Below the pieces are notes generated by a model. It was not told the DNA's origin, ran no database searches, and worked only from the letters and a program-made list of their open reading frames with translations. This document shows positions 29,456 to 41,799 of a stretch of DNA of 64,000 bases, piece by piece. Position 1 is the stretch's first letter, and the number at the start of each line of letters is the position of its first letter. A program made the translations under genes and the position numbers. Origin of the DNA: Batrachochytrium dendrobatidis JAM81 (lineage: Eukaryota; Chytridiomycota; Chytridiomycetes; Rhizophydiales); NCBI RefSeq assembly GCF_000203795.2, contig NW_006281099.1:3622532-3686531 (forward strand), read 5' to 3'.

Positions 29456-30870
29456 AATATGGAGAGATTGATAGGGATGTTGGTTAATAAAGCTGTATGA
29501 TTAAAATTTATTCGAATCCTCCCTAATCATTATAGCTGGAGACAATGGGGATGAGAACGGAAAGAAATTCCTAAAATCACTTAATTTTGAATTCATCCCT
29601 CTAATAAGCCACCCATATCGCCCTATCCAAGCAACATGGCCAAAAGGGCTGTAATGATGCCTCATTAAGTTTAGCGCTGATATAACAAATGCATAGGCTG
29701 AGTATCCACTACATGACCATTTTTTGATAAACAACAATGCTTTCATTTGGATATATGCTTATCAAAGCCGGCCATTTCAAGCAAATGTTGCCGCAATCTT
29801 GATTATAAGCCCATTTCAAACTTTGCAAAACCATTCAGCCAGGTTTAGTACGGTCGGTAATTACAGCTGTATTCACGCAAAATAGAAAATTAAACAAGGG
29901 CTTCTAAATACATAATATGCAGCAAGTCTTTGAAATGACAATTTCTACCAAAATTGCTAGACAACCTAGTGGCCTCTACTCTCATTGACAAAGCTTACTG
30001 ATCTTTATGTCAATGAGAGTAAAGCAACTGAATCAATGTTTAAAGCAGCGTTCTCACTTGTTTAATCGAATTCTTTTATTTTAACCAAAGCTACAATATT
30101 GGATGATCAACATGGAAACAACTGCTGCACTACCGAAATTGTAGTCTGAATTAGAACGCGAGCGTATTCGAGTTTTTAGAAACAAAAATGGGTTTGTAGT
30201 TTTATTGAGCACATCAAAATGGTTGAATCCAATATGTGGTTTCAAACTCAACAATCGTACAATGTATGATTATCAAGAGGACGACATCTGTCCAAAATTA
30301 GGGTGTGAATCATACGACGGTCGTTTAAAAAATTGAGAATGCCTATTGAATAAGCAGTCAATTTGTATTAGCGGAGCAAAAGTTTAACCATTGTATATTT
30401 CAAAGCAAAAGAGGCAGTCGCCGCAAACAAGTGTTTTGTGAGTACGGCTAAACTGAAAATATTCTTGCACAGATCTGATATCTCTGATCAACGGTTACTT
30501 TACAATCCAAGTTTCTGCCGAGTCTATTCAAAAAGGCCATTCAACTTGGTGATGATACAACTCGGCTCAGGAGTGAGATTTCAATGCACATTCTAGTAAA
30601 GCTTTTCGTTACCCAACAAACCCGGCCATTTCCAAAATGACGCAGGATGCCGTCGTGATTCAATAGCGGCGTTGGGTTGCTGTTCTATCCAAAGCCTTGA
30701 TATAGTTCATCACAAACGGAATGAGCGCTGTGCTTTTTGCCAACCTTTCAATCAAACTACTATTGATTTTTTATCAAAGCGTTGCATTCATATTCCAAAG
30801 AACGGAATGCTTTATTGCTTATTTTTATATACAATCAACAAAAATGAATTGGTATCAAAGATGTCGCAAT
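29456..30870. other. Gene-poor spacer with TIR element fragments
   Basis: No supported gene. A TIR left end (TTACAGCTGTATTCACGCAA) starts at 29861 and the block CATGGAAACAACTGCTGCAC lies at about 30111, followed by GAATTAGAACGCGAGCG, so 29864 to about 30190 is another decayed copy. The rest (30200-30870) is AT-rich with short frames only. Confidence 0.5.
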
Positions 30871-31615
30871 TTACAGCCATATTCATGTAAATTGCAACAT
30901 GTTGTTCATTTTGTATTGATCGGCCCTTGCTGTGAAATAAATAGCATTTACAGCTGTATTCATGTAAAATGAAACAAGTGCATAAATGACCAGTTTTATT
31001 TGGTGCCAATCTTACTGCAAGAGTTTTTTGAAGTCTTTAGTTGGCTGGCCTGTATAAACAATTGAATGAGTGGTCACATTAGTCAATTCCACATTTGCTC
31101 AGCCGCCAACCCTTTCCCCCAAACATTATGACATTGACCGACCATCATGGAAACAACAGTTGCATTCCCGAGATTGTTTTCTTGAATTAGAGCACAAATA
31201 TATCTGATTAGAATACATGACTTGTTCAATGATATGATTGTGCCAGATACTCTTTGGTTGTATGTAAAACCAACGCTTCCAACAACAGGAATAGAGTCAA
31301 TCCAAGATAAATACAAGTACTGCATTTTACGTGAATACGGCTGTAAATGTCTGTTCGGCTTCCTGCTAAATATTGTATGCACTGCTTATTCAATAGATAG
31401 CATCCATCGTATGGTGCCCATACAAACTATCCCTTTCTGTTTTCGCTGTCGTGCATTGCACGATCGACAAGTTTGAAACCAGATACTGGGTTTGACTGTT
31501 TCGATGTTGTCCATAAACTCTTAGGCTCGCCCTTGTTGTACTGTAAACTGTCTTGATTCTCCAAGATTAGCTTATTACACTCTTGATGCTCCATTTTACG
31601 CGAATACAGCCGTGA
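30871..31615. mobile_element. Nested TIR elements (outer copy)
   Basis: An outer left end (CAGCCATATTCATGTAAATT, from 30873) and an outer right end (ATTTTACGCGAATACAGCCG, ending about 31611) enclose a complete inner element at 30951-31343. Removing the inner copy leaves an element of about 350 bp, close in size to the family. This suggests one element inserted into another. The pairing of the outer ends is an inference. Confidence 0.5.
30949..31345. mobile_element. Complete short TIR element (copy 3, inner)
   Basis: A 393-bp element (30951-31343). Its ends CAGCTGTATTCATGTAAAAT and ATTTTACGTGAATACGGCTG are inverted repeats with few changes, each flanked by TA. The internal blocks GGTGCCAATCTTACTGCAAG and CATGGAAACAACAGTTGC are shared with the copy at 15005. 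Non-coding. Confidence 0.8.
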
Positions 31616-31660
31616 TTGTTCACCTTGAGCTCGCCATAATCAGATATATTTATTTGAAAA

Positions 31661-34461
31661 TCAAGACAAGCAAGAAAATTCCAGAGGCACAAAAACACTT
31701 TGCCGACCATCAGACTGTCTTGGTGAGCTGCGTAGGGTATTTCCATTGGTTTCTGTTGTCACAATGCAACGTTGATCATTGAGTGAAAGCATAAACTCGA
31801 TCGTAGTGTACTCTGGAATATATGCACATTCAAGTACCTCGAGATGGATATGCACCTCTTCATTGACGGTATTCTCTGCCCGCATTCGATATCTGAACAC
31901 AGCTGCATCCATCGACACCCCATCGTCGTCAATTACCTCGATAAAGTCACTTGACGCTCTAGATTGAGGATCCATGTAAATCTCGACCGTTCTAACGGAT
32001 TGGGATTGCGTATTTATTTTATGCATTGAGTTGTCCATCGGAATCAGTGCGCCAGATGGTGCAAACAGTGCTCCGTGCTGATCCAGCGGAACTGGAACAA
32101 CAACAGTCTGTCCTCCATTCATCCACTCACCAGTCCAAACATTGCACCATCTGCCTTGGTCCTTTGAAAGAAAAGGTAAATATACTTCACGTTCAGTTGC
32201 ACCATAAACAAATACAGATGCCACAAGAAGACTGGGACCAAGCATAAATTCAAACGATGCTTGATGAACATTGGAGTCATTTTGAAAATGATACACAAGA
32301 GGACGAATCACTGGAACTCCAGTGGTGCTAGCCTTGTAATGAAGAGAGTATAAATACGGAATAAGCCGGTATCTAAATTGAATGGCATCTCGAATGATGT
32401 GTGTTACCTACAATATTCAACATATTAGTTCGAGGCAGATACTACGGTATAAAGTATATAGCAAATAAAATTAGCCTAGACACGACTTTTCAAAAACTAC
32501 TTGCATCTGGATACATCCATGGCTCAGTAATTCCTTGTTCTTTCCAAGAATGAATACAGAATCGTGGGTGAAAAATGCCATTTTGAACCCATCGTACAAA
32601 CAGTTCCTTTTCAGGACGTGGACCAACGAATCCGCCAACATCGTGCCCGTATCCAGCCATCAAACACAGTCCTGCATTTAAGCCCATTGGGATATTATGC
32701 TTCAATGTTTGCCAAGAAGAGTAGTTATCTCCAGACCAGGTTTGACACGCAAAGCGATGTGCACCAGGACCACTGGATCGAGTAATCAAAAATGGTCGTT
32801 TTGTAGGTTGAAACTCTCTCATTGCTTCATATGACGCGAGTCCCATCAGCATAGTTTGCAGTGCTCGACCCCCAGTTCCAACAGTAACATTGGCTTTGCC
32901 CATCATGCTGTATGTGTGTTGATCATCATGCAGTTCAAACTCGTTATTGTCATTCCAAATACCCTCCACCCCAACTTGAAGTAATGCTTTAACACCAGCT
33001 TTCCAGTAGTCACGACCAGATTTGCTTGAAAAATCAAGATAACTACCAGTTGCTGTCGATCCAGCCCCTGCACTCCATAGTCGAGTCATACTCGGACTGT
33101 TTTTCTGTCATGATAGTCGGACAATCATTACAGAATCAGATTTTGTGTACCATGTCAAAAACTCGAGTAGTGAGCAACGCCAAAAGCATCGTCTTACCTC
33201 TGGATCCCAAACAAATCCCAAAAGCTTATGCACCTGGTCATAGTGCGGGTGACCTGCAAGAAGCCACGGCTTAACATTTGCGACAGTCCGAATACCAGAC
33301 TCGCGAAGAACTCGAAACATTCGGTCAGGATCCGGAAATCTTTCACTAAAATGTGCAACAATTAAACAGTCAGCAATCAACAAGAGTCGGTTAAGATATG
33401 CATTTTATACCAACAGTCCCACGACATTGTGATCACCTGTTCCAAGTGAATACATTCCGAGCATGGGTGAGTTGATTGACAGTGTATCCAGACGACAAGT
33501 GTAACACATCACAGGGAATATCCCATTTACGACACAGTTTAGGAAAAGCTTCAATCAACTCTTGAGCATTCTCGGCTTCAGCGTATCCCATGGAGCTAGC
33601 CAAGTACCCCAAAGCATATCTTGGAATCAAAGCGGGCAGTCCAACAATCGAGGCAAATGTTTGAACACACTGATCCAATGTTGGACCAAAAAAGACATAG
33701 TAGTCGAGTGTTGGATTGCATGTACGATAGCTCGTGAATGAACCCCAAATAGCATCAATCTCGCAGCCAAAATCCAGTGAGCCAGTGCCCAACGAGTCGT
33801 AATAAACGCCATATGCAGTGCTGGTGGTAGAATCCAAACCATAATAAACTGGAAAGTGTTTGTAGAGTGGATCTGATAGCTCAGGATTGTATCCAAGAGC
33901 ATCTGTTGCGGCAATACGGATATGCTTTCCAGTTAGAGAAAGCGGACTGGAGTGTTCACCAGCACCATAGTAATGCATTGTTGAAGAGTGTCGTACATAG
34001 TGATGCACTGATCCGTCGAGATCGTACTCGTATGCTCTGAATGGTAAATCCTGCAAGAATGGCTTGCAAGTCTCGGTGGATTTTCCGGTCTGTGCTGCCC
34101 AAGACAGCGCCAAGTCTCCATCAGTAAGATCTACACTAATCTGCAGTTGGTTGGTAGTTAGCAGCAGACCAGGACTGCTGGGTTTGGTAGTGACTGATGG
34201 GACCGGACAACGGAATCTACACTGAACACTGCTACGCTCCAGTCCATGAATGGAATCCATGCCATTGGCAGTAGCATTGAATCCGGGATAGACTGCATGT
34301 GTTGTTTCTAATGGATTCTTGTTGGGAGGAATGTGCTGCACCCTCACCAAGTTGTCTTCCAAGACATGCACCACAACGAGACTGCCATCCCCACTGCTTA
34401 GGCGCAGAGGCTGCAGTCCATTGTCTACCACTTGAAAGTTTTGGGGAATCCGGAGTCGCAT
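31661..34461 (-). CDS. Glycoside hydrolase family 31 alpha-glucosidase
   Basis: Exons 34461-33437, 33345-33198, 33104-32505 and 32407-31661 give 839 residues. GH31 enzymes release glucose or related sugars from alpha-linked glycosides. Catalytic signatures: GIWNDNNEFE with nucleophile Asp443, and RFACQTWSGDN with acid/base Asp517; YGHDVGGFVGPRPEKELFVRWVQNG and IHSW follow. An N-terminal beta-sandwich and C-terminal beta domains flank the barrel. No signal peptide is visible, so it may act inside the cell. The third intron appears to use a GC donor (CAGAT/GCAAGT): only this junction gives the family-typical WMYPDVTHIIRDAIQFRYR (split by the join) in frame. The gene ends close to TIR elements and starts 112 bp from the UBE3C stop. 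Confidence 0.93.
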
Positions 34462-34573
34462 TACTATATATTATGTGCTTATCAGTCGCTGAGCACCAAC
34501 TGGTAGTGGATCCAACCATTGCAAACTTTTGCTTTTTATTCCATCTGGTCGGCTTTCTTCTATATCAACGGCA

Positions 34574-37500
34574 TCACGATAAATCAAATCCTGCTCCATA
34601 CTGAATGGCATACAATAGTTTCTTGTAAAGTGTACTCTTTTTGCTGTATGATGGCAACTTTAACAGGTTGAAGCATGTGCGGGCAGTGGGCAGTCGATCC
34701 TTGTCCTTGCCTAATCCCAAGAAATTTCCAATTGCTGTAAACGATGATGTTGCTGTATCAGGTCCTGCATCCAAAAAACATATAGTGAATGGTGGGTCCA
34801 GATGTTGAAATCCTCCTACTGGCGACTGCATTCCAAAATGTAGATTTAATCATCTTGGTCTCGGAAATTCCTTCTATAAAAAATCTTACCTTGGAGCAGC
34901 TTGTAACATATTTTAGAAATGCTGATTGGTCTTTTGGCGTAAACTCGCCTAATACAGCCCAGAAGTTTCGAATGGTCCGATGGAGATCAAAATATCCTCC
35001 TTCGTATCGGGTATGCATACGAAGATCCTTGATATCAAGTTTGGAATTCTCTCCCGACATGAGCCATTGCAATTCCATGGGTGAAAATATATGTAGCCAT
35101 TGGTCTTGGATAATAGATCGAAACCCACAAATAAATGCTTGAAACTGATCCTTGCATTCTTGATTGAGACGAAAGTCGGCCATCAAGTGGATATACTCAA
35201 ATACGTTGTCGTTTGTCAATGGAATATGCGCTCCTCCAGGTTTGATTTCTACATTGGTAACATGTCCAAAAATGTCTTGCGAAATTGTAAAGTCCAGTCC
35301 AAGATCGCTACAATCACCCTCGTAATCTTTAATAAATGTAAGGCTTCGATACAGCTCTGGGTCAAGTGATGGAAGGTCATCCATATAGTTGTATCGACCA
35401 AGAAGCTTGGCGTAAATATACAGCGCAAAGGGAATGTCGATTACAATTCCCTCATACAGTGCTTTGCCCATCATCCGACCAATAAATTCAAACAGCTGTA
35501 GGTGCTCATCATGGACAACGGAGTTCAAAAACGGGGTTACATTTCCATCCAAAGTCGTTTTAAAAAGTCCAAATTCTGTAGAAAATGCCTGCTTGCAAAT
35601 ATCCTCCATAAACTCCTTGAATATACCATTCTGATCAATTCCTATTTCTTCTGATCCAAACTGATCGACAAATTTTACTCGTACAGTTTGCTTGAGTTGT
35701 GAACAAGTAAACTTTCTAAGCTGGCTAAATCCATCTTCCAACAGGCGCTGTCGAAAAACCTTGATGGAAATCCCTCGCGACTCGTCGCAGTACTGGGATC
35801 GATCAATTCGGATAAAATTACGAAATAGTTGAACACGATTTTCAAATGGAATGCACTGAGGTGTGTTGGAAAGAATGGACATGGCCTGTGGATCCCCTTG
35901 CTGTATTTGGTTGAGAAAGTCTGGCTTTGCGCACCGCTTGATGACCCACGTTGTTTTGGAAGGCTGTCCTTGCAAAGGCCGCCGTGAATTCATATCCATG
36001 ATGGTGCCCAATAACGATTTGCATATGTTTCTAATCTGAACCAACTGTGCGGATACCTTGGGTCGTGAATGGCCATACCAATAAAGATTAAAGCACAAGG
36101 TGTTGAGGAACACTGCAAACTCGTGCAATCGGTCAAGTGAGAATGGGTACTGTTTTACATATATATCCTCTTCTCTCAGCGTGCTACAAAAATAGCATGG
36201 ATCAGATTAGTGTGCATTTAAATATTTCCTCATTCAACAGCTTCAAAACTTTTCAGATATTCAAAAGCAGCCTACACAAATGAAATCATTGTCATTTGAC
36301 AAAATACGTGTAGAATAGCCAGATACGGCTCCAATTCAAAAGCACGAGTCTCTGCTGCAGAAACAAACAATGAAAAACCTCGTCTTTTTGGACCAAGTGT
36401 CTCTACCACGCCTAGCATTTTGTGAATCAGATGCGGCGTATAGCTTAATTTGTTCCAGATAACCAATGCTTGTGTCGACAGGGTATTTGCTAAATCAATG
36501 TAGAGTTGACAAATAGAACACAGTGACACTGAGATATGTGTAATTTCACTAGTAGATAAACTAGAGACCGACTCAATGGCTAAAGTGCTTTCAAAAAGTT
36601 TTTGAATTACTTTGGCCGACCACAGTATAGAAAGTTGGTCAATCACAAGATTGTATACTACATGCTGGTGTTGCTTGCACGAGCCCGTATACCACTGGAA
36701 AAATAGACAGTACGCACGATTAGTTTTATATTACTGATAAAACATGGCTAAAAGGTATATATACCATGAATATGGGATGATACATGACATTCCCAGATGC
36801 AGCGTGCTCAATAAACTTGCAACAGTGTTGCAGTAGTACAATAAGAATATCGACAAGATTGACATAATTAACTTGAATCAACGAGATGTGTGGTTTTATA
36901 ACAGTCTTTGGTCGAGGTAATGAATCTTCCAATTGGCGTGCTGCTGAATCGCTGCGCATAAATAGTCGAACAAGGTTTCCAACCAAAAAAAGAGCATCGT
37001 CGCCTTCAATCAAAGACAAAATAGATATAGACATATCTGCAGAGCGAAAGGTTTTAAAAATCATACTCACGAGTGAATCTATAGATAATATTTGCAAAGC
37101 CTGCGCATTAATATGGTCAACCAACAATGGACAGGTCATGACAAAAATAATAAATTTTGAAAATGACAGCGATTGCACATCTACTTGGTGAGATCTGCAC
37201 AATTGCATTGAGATTTGTAAGGCTGCATTGATCCAAAGATGGAGCTGCCGATTTTCCGAGGAATGGGATTGACAAAGTGATTTGTTGGCAATAATTAGTG
37301 GCAGGAGTCGAATATGCATCGCTTTTCCAATCATTTTGAACATGCCACATTGCAATAATGAATTGCAAATCAGATTAGCTAGATCGACATGCTGGTTCAT
37401 GTTTTTGGGATTTGTGAAATAAAGCAAAAGTCGCATTTCCGGGCCAGTCATATAAAACCGCTTCTCTTCCAAATCTGTCACAGAATCCGTCTCTCCGCAT

Positions 37501-38063
37501 GCACGATCTAATGCAAGTCGGAGCACATTACAAATAACTGATTTTTGAGAAACTGGATGCAATGACTGGCGAGCAAACACTTGAAGAATTGAAGACTGTG
37601 CATGCGCTGATTGTGGAAGCAACCACTGTGATAGCTGTTCAAGTTTTTTACCATCTTTAGCTGGAGAATAGAATTTGACAAGTAATGTTGCAAGTGCTAA
37701 TAATTGCGTTGGAGTAGGTACAATGGGTTGTGCTAAACTATCGATAGTAGCAGATTCTGAGATGCCTGAAGCCCCAGTCTCGTGGAGAATCAATCCAGAT
37801 CCAACTGGCGAAGCAGAATGTTTTTTATTATAAATAAGCCATGGTTTAGAAGAAATACGATCCCAGTCAAGTCTTAGTTGAAGAGTTGCTCTCTGTCTAT
37901 CAACAGTCACGCATATGAATCTGCAAATAATGATGGCAGCTGCCACCTCTTTCTCATGCTGTTCCTTCAATTTTTGAGCTAGCAGTCGAGCAGCTCTCTC
38001 TGCTCTGGAAGTTTCTGCAACAGTTGGTTTTTTTCTATCATTCAAACTGCTGATAAATGACAT
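34574..38063 (-). CDS. HECT E3 ubiquitin ligase, UBE3C/Hul5 type
   Basis: Exons 38063-36765, 36694-36276, 36183-34890 and 34825-34574 give 1087 residues, almost exactly the size of UBE3C. This ligase associates with proteasomes and extends ubiquitin chains on stalled or misfolded substrates. The N-terminus (MSFISSLNDRKK, then RAERAARLLAQKLKEQ and an IQ-like AAAIIICRFI) matches the UBE3C start, so this Met was chosen over one 13 codons upstream. The HECT domain covers about 720-1087, with EEIGIDQNGIFKEFMED, FEFIGRMMGKALYEGI, LMSGE, and the catalytic TARTCFNLLKLP (Cys1055). It ends YAIQYGAGFDLS, the conserved HECT C-terminus. Confidence 0.93.
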
Positions 38064-38099
38064 GAGTCGATGGCTTGGAAACAATTGCATGCTTGCTGG

Positions 38100-38602
38100 C
38101 AACCAAATTAAATGGACTCATCACGTGATTTACTGTTAGTCTTTCAACTACCAAACCACGTTCATTGGCTGCATGCTTGAATCTCGACTTTATCAAATGT
38201 CCAGCTTGAAGGATGCGTGCCATCATCAAATGGTGCATTTTAGCATCAATCGGGTTTGCATAGAAAATACGCTTTATACTTGTTCAGGAACATCAAATAC
38301 TGATAGGCGATTGCCCGAATCTGAAAAAACACCATTGCCAGTCCAGTATTGAATTCAATTATTTAGACAAATTTCTAAATGTATATCAACTCCCATCTTT
38401 ATTTCACATTAAAATCAAACCAAACCAAAGTACGATTTAGCATCTAGCTACAGAATAGGACATTGCTTTATTGCTATCATGAGCTTCAACTGTGATGACC
38501 ATACAAAAGGCTATATTTGGATGCTACCCACAAAGCTGACAGTAATCACAGTCATATGCCAACATCTATTCTCAGTACTACCTCATTTTGAAACAAATCA
38601 AA
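38100..38602. promoter_or_regulatory. UBE3C upstream region with ATCACGTGAT box
   Basis: The palindrome ATCACGTGAT at 38120-38129 lies about 57 bp upstream of the UBE3C start codon and is a likely bHLH/Cbf1-type site. The remainder, up to the NOL11 stop at 38603, holds no supported gene. A plus-strand frame at 38479-38775 is antisense to NOL11 and has no family signature. Confidence 0.45.
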
Positions 38603-41571
38603 TTAATATTGAAGCTTCAATACTTCAACGCTATAGTCGCCAGTTCCACTTTGAACTTGCTCCAAAAGCTGTCGCCATCGTCTGCCATGAGCACGTTCTG
38701 ATCCCTCATCTACATTACCATCATCCAGCATCGATATGGCCTTTTCCTGAGAAATCATGCTTTCTGTCTGTATAGGTACAGATCGCTCTTGAGCAAGCCC
38801 AGCAAGTGGTCCACGGAGCTTGGACTCATATAGCTGTAGCAGTCGCAAATCTCTTTTTACTGCAACTTGCAGACGCTCAATTTGATCAGAAAGATCATTA
38901 GATAAAATAGTCGAGGACAAATGTGCATCCAAAATTAACGCAAGTGCATCTACAGCCTGTATATGAATAAATGTAAGTAATAAAAACTGTACATTGGCCT
39001 AAACTACACGGAATATCAAACATACCATTAACCATTCGTCATATGCTTTTTGATCGCGCTCAGATCCAACTGACCAAAGCCACCAAAGCGGAAATCGATC
39101 GGTCTCTGAAGCATCCAGCTCAGTAGAAAACTCTGGACATAATATATGTGACAGAAATGTAATAACAACCCCTAGTTCACGAATACCAAGCAAGCGCAAC
39201 GCTTGGGCCATTTTCAAATCGTTTCTAGTAGCTAAAAATATACCTTTGAAAAAATATCTCTGTCCTTTGGAAATTGTCTGAACTGAAGTCTCGGTGGATA
39301 AAGTCGTATCAGTAGTGTCACAGTCAAGTTCCATCGATAAACCATTGGCCTTGATCTCCGTGTTTGTCTGCATGGGTGTTTTTGGATCAAGATCTGACTT
39401 ACTACGCTTTTTCATACTCTTTCGTTGTTCGCAAAACAAGTCCATTGCATCTCGGCATTGAACTGATGTGGCTGGATCAACTGCACATACATGGCGAAGA
39501 AGATGGACATACTCGTGCTCCTTGATATCACACACATGTCTTAATGCATGGTCAATCAGCTCATAATCGGCTTTAGCAACAAGAACTGGAATAAGTCCTT
39601 CTCCACCAACAGATTGTGACGTAAGTGCTCCTGAAACAATTATACTCTCAATCACAGTACGTGGCCAAAACTTGGAGGGATCTTCAAAACAACGACGAGC
39701 AATGGTATGAACAGTGGCATGTGAAAGTCCACCAGCAGGCAAAAGCAAGGGCTTATCAGACGAGTCCAGAGTGCTAGATCCATTTGTAGTTGATACCCAT
39801 TGAGCAAACACATCATTAAACACGCTTGCAGTTGGAGTTTGTTTCTCGTCGGCTAGTTTCGACAAGAATTCAACACTGCCAGCTTCCTTGAGCTTGATTT
39901 GGTCAACCCAATTCTTGAGTTTGACGTCAGCAATTTTTTTGGTATTGGAGCCAATGCCTGTAAATGTTGCTGGTGGAAGACTAGAAACAATTGTGGCAAG
40001 TGGAACAGCTAATTGTGTGTGATCATGGTTTTTAAACGTATGGGTCGATTGTCGTTTACCAATAGCGCTGAGTAAAGTAACTGGTGCACAATAGTAAGGC
40101 ACGATAGACGCAGTTGTAAAGACAGTGCTAGAGTTGGAGTGTGACTCGAGAGCAATCATCGCTTTACCGACAGATGAAGTTTCACACAATGCAAGAGCAA
40201 GAATCCTAGTGCCTCGTGAAACTGTTTCTGCATCAACATCGTTTAGCCTTAGTTCTGCTTGAAGCGATCCGTATTTCGTTTCCCAGATGCTCAAAATATC
40301 CACGTTTTTTTTTTGAGAAAGCACTGCAACATGGTTTTCTGAAAGAACTGCAACATCAAACTTTCTAATTGCATCCTTTGATGATTTCTGGTTACCAGCA
40401 CAAATTTTATGAAAAATTGAAAAATAATGAGTATAAAATACAGTCAAAATTCAAAACATTGGTAGAATCACAATTTCATACTTTTGGTTGATCCATATAA
40501 GCAGAGAGGTCGAGCGACAGTTTTGAATGCTTTGACTGTCGCTCAAGTTCAAATATGAATACACTTCCAGGCGATGCTAAAAGAATATAAATGCAGTAAA
40601 CAGTAAATATAACAAGAATTTCCACTACTTCTGAAAAATATCACTAAATCAAACATAGTATACAACTAAGCTTACCAACAACAGCCAATAAAGCTGACGA
40701 AGCATTAAAAGCAAACTCTGTGTTTTTGACAGTAGGAAGATCCAGAATAAACTCAGTTGTGAGTGTCACTGTATGCTTTCCCTTTAATTCTGACAATATT
40801 AAAACACGACAAGTATAGGTGGGCTGCGCATCTTTGGACACTGTATGTTTTGTTACTTGCAAAATAGAGACATGTCCAAGTTCATGATCTGGTACTACCG
40901 ATGCAGAATATACCGTCTCTGATAAAGTCAAAGATGTTTTTGGTGGCGGAGGAGTCCAGGTGGATAATACACGATCAAGCTCCATAGACAATACGTTGAT
41001 CTGACCAGAAACAAGAACGACAACAATTTCTTTTGGTAATCCCATAGTTGCTTTTATAACAGAAAATCCTTGAATTTTTGCAGATAGTTTTTTTGTAAAC
41101 TTTGGTTCACCAAATGCAGTAAAAGTAGAATCAATCTTCCAAATTTGAACAGTGGCTTCTGATGCAGCAACTAGTTGACCCACAACTGGTGTATCGTCCA
41201 CGGTTTCAGAGTGTTGCTTGGATTGATTGGTTTCCATTACAAATTCAGCAGGAGAAGTAAACAAACTACCGGATAATGCAGGGATAGATGCTATGCATCG
41301 CTGATTCAATACCTACATTTGTGAATTTCAATAAATTAATTTTTGGATTTAAACCAATCTGTGAATTAATCCAGACAAGTAGTGTACAAGTATTTTTCCA
41401 AATCATTCACAATATACATACATTATGTACCAGAATGGCAGAAGGAGTAGTTGTAGTGACAAATGAGCCAAATGTAGTAACTGCATGAGTTCCAGCAAGT
41501 GAAGCAGTACTAGCAACAGGCTGAGAATACAAAGAAGAAGGGTTTTGTAGCAGAGTTTCTAGCGTAACCAT
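38603..41571 (-). CDS. NOL11/Utp8-like small-subunit processome protein
   Basis: Exons 41571-41422, 41312-40676, 40576-40482, 40387-39026 and 38956-38603 give 865 residues. NOL11 works in the t-UTP/UTP-A subcomplex, linking rDNA transcription to pre-18S processing in the nucleolus; Utp8 is the yeast counterpart. Similarity to animal NOL11 is visible as SENHVAVLSQKKNVDILSIW, DPSKFWPRTVIESII, a helical repeat region, and the C-terminal ALALILDAHLSS and DYSVEVLKLQY (animal: LLLDANFTVV, LYSIEVLELF). The N-terminal half has WD-like beta strands (QLVAASEATVQIWKID). A second Met six codons upstream (41589) is an alternative start. A nuclear-signal-like KKRSK occurs about two-thirds along. Confidence 0.8.
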
Positions 41572-41724
41572 GGTTAAAATCAACTCCAAATATATAGATT
41601 GATCGGTTTAATTGATGAATGATTCAATCTAAAGTCGAACAAATTTGAAACTTGGAATCGATTTTCACAAGAATTTTCAAAAGAAAAATGAAAAACTTGC
41701 CATGAATAAAAAGTAAAGTTTAAT

Positions 41725-41745
41725 GTCAGGTGACGTCACGTTACA
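41725..41745. promoter_or_regulatory. CRE palindrome TGACGTCA in a divergent promoter
   Basis: The perfect bZIP (CREB/ATF) site TGACGTCA lies at 41731-41738, in the 228-bp gap between the NOL11 start (minus) and the TPR gene start (plus). It could serve both genes. Confidence 0.5.
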
Positions 41746-41799
41746 GTTGCTGTCTTGCAGTTTGAGACTTGTAAAATTTCAATTGCAGAATAATTTCAA

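Noticed and set aside
38479..38775. 98-codon plus-strand frame
   Set aside because: Antisense to the last NOL11 exon, without domain or promoter evidence.
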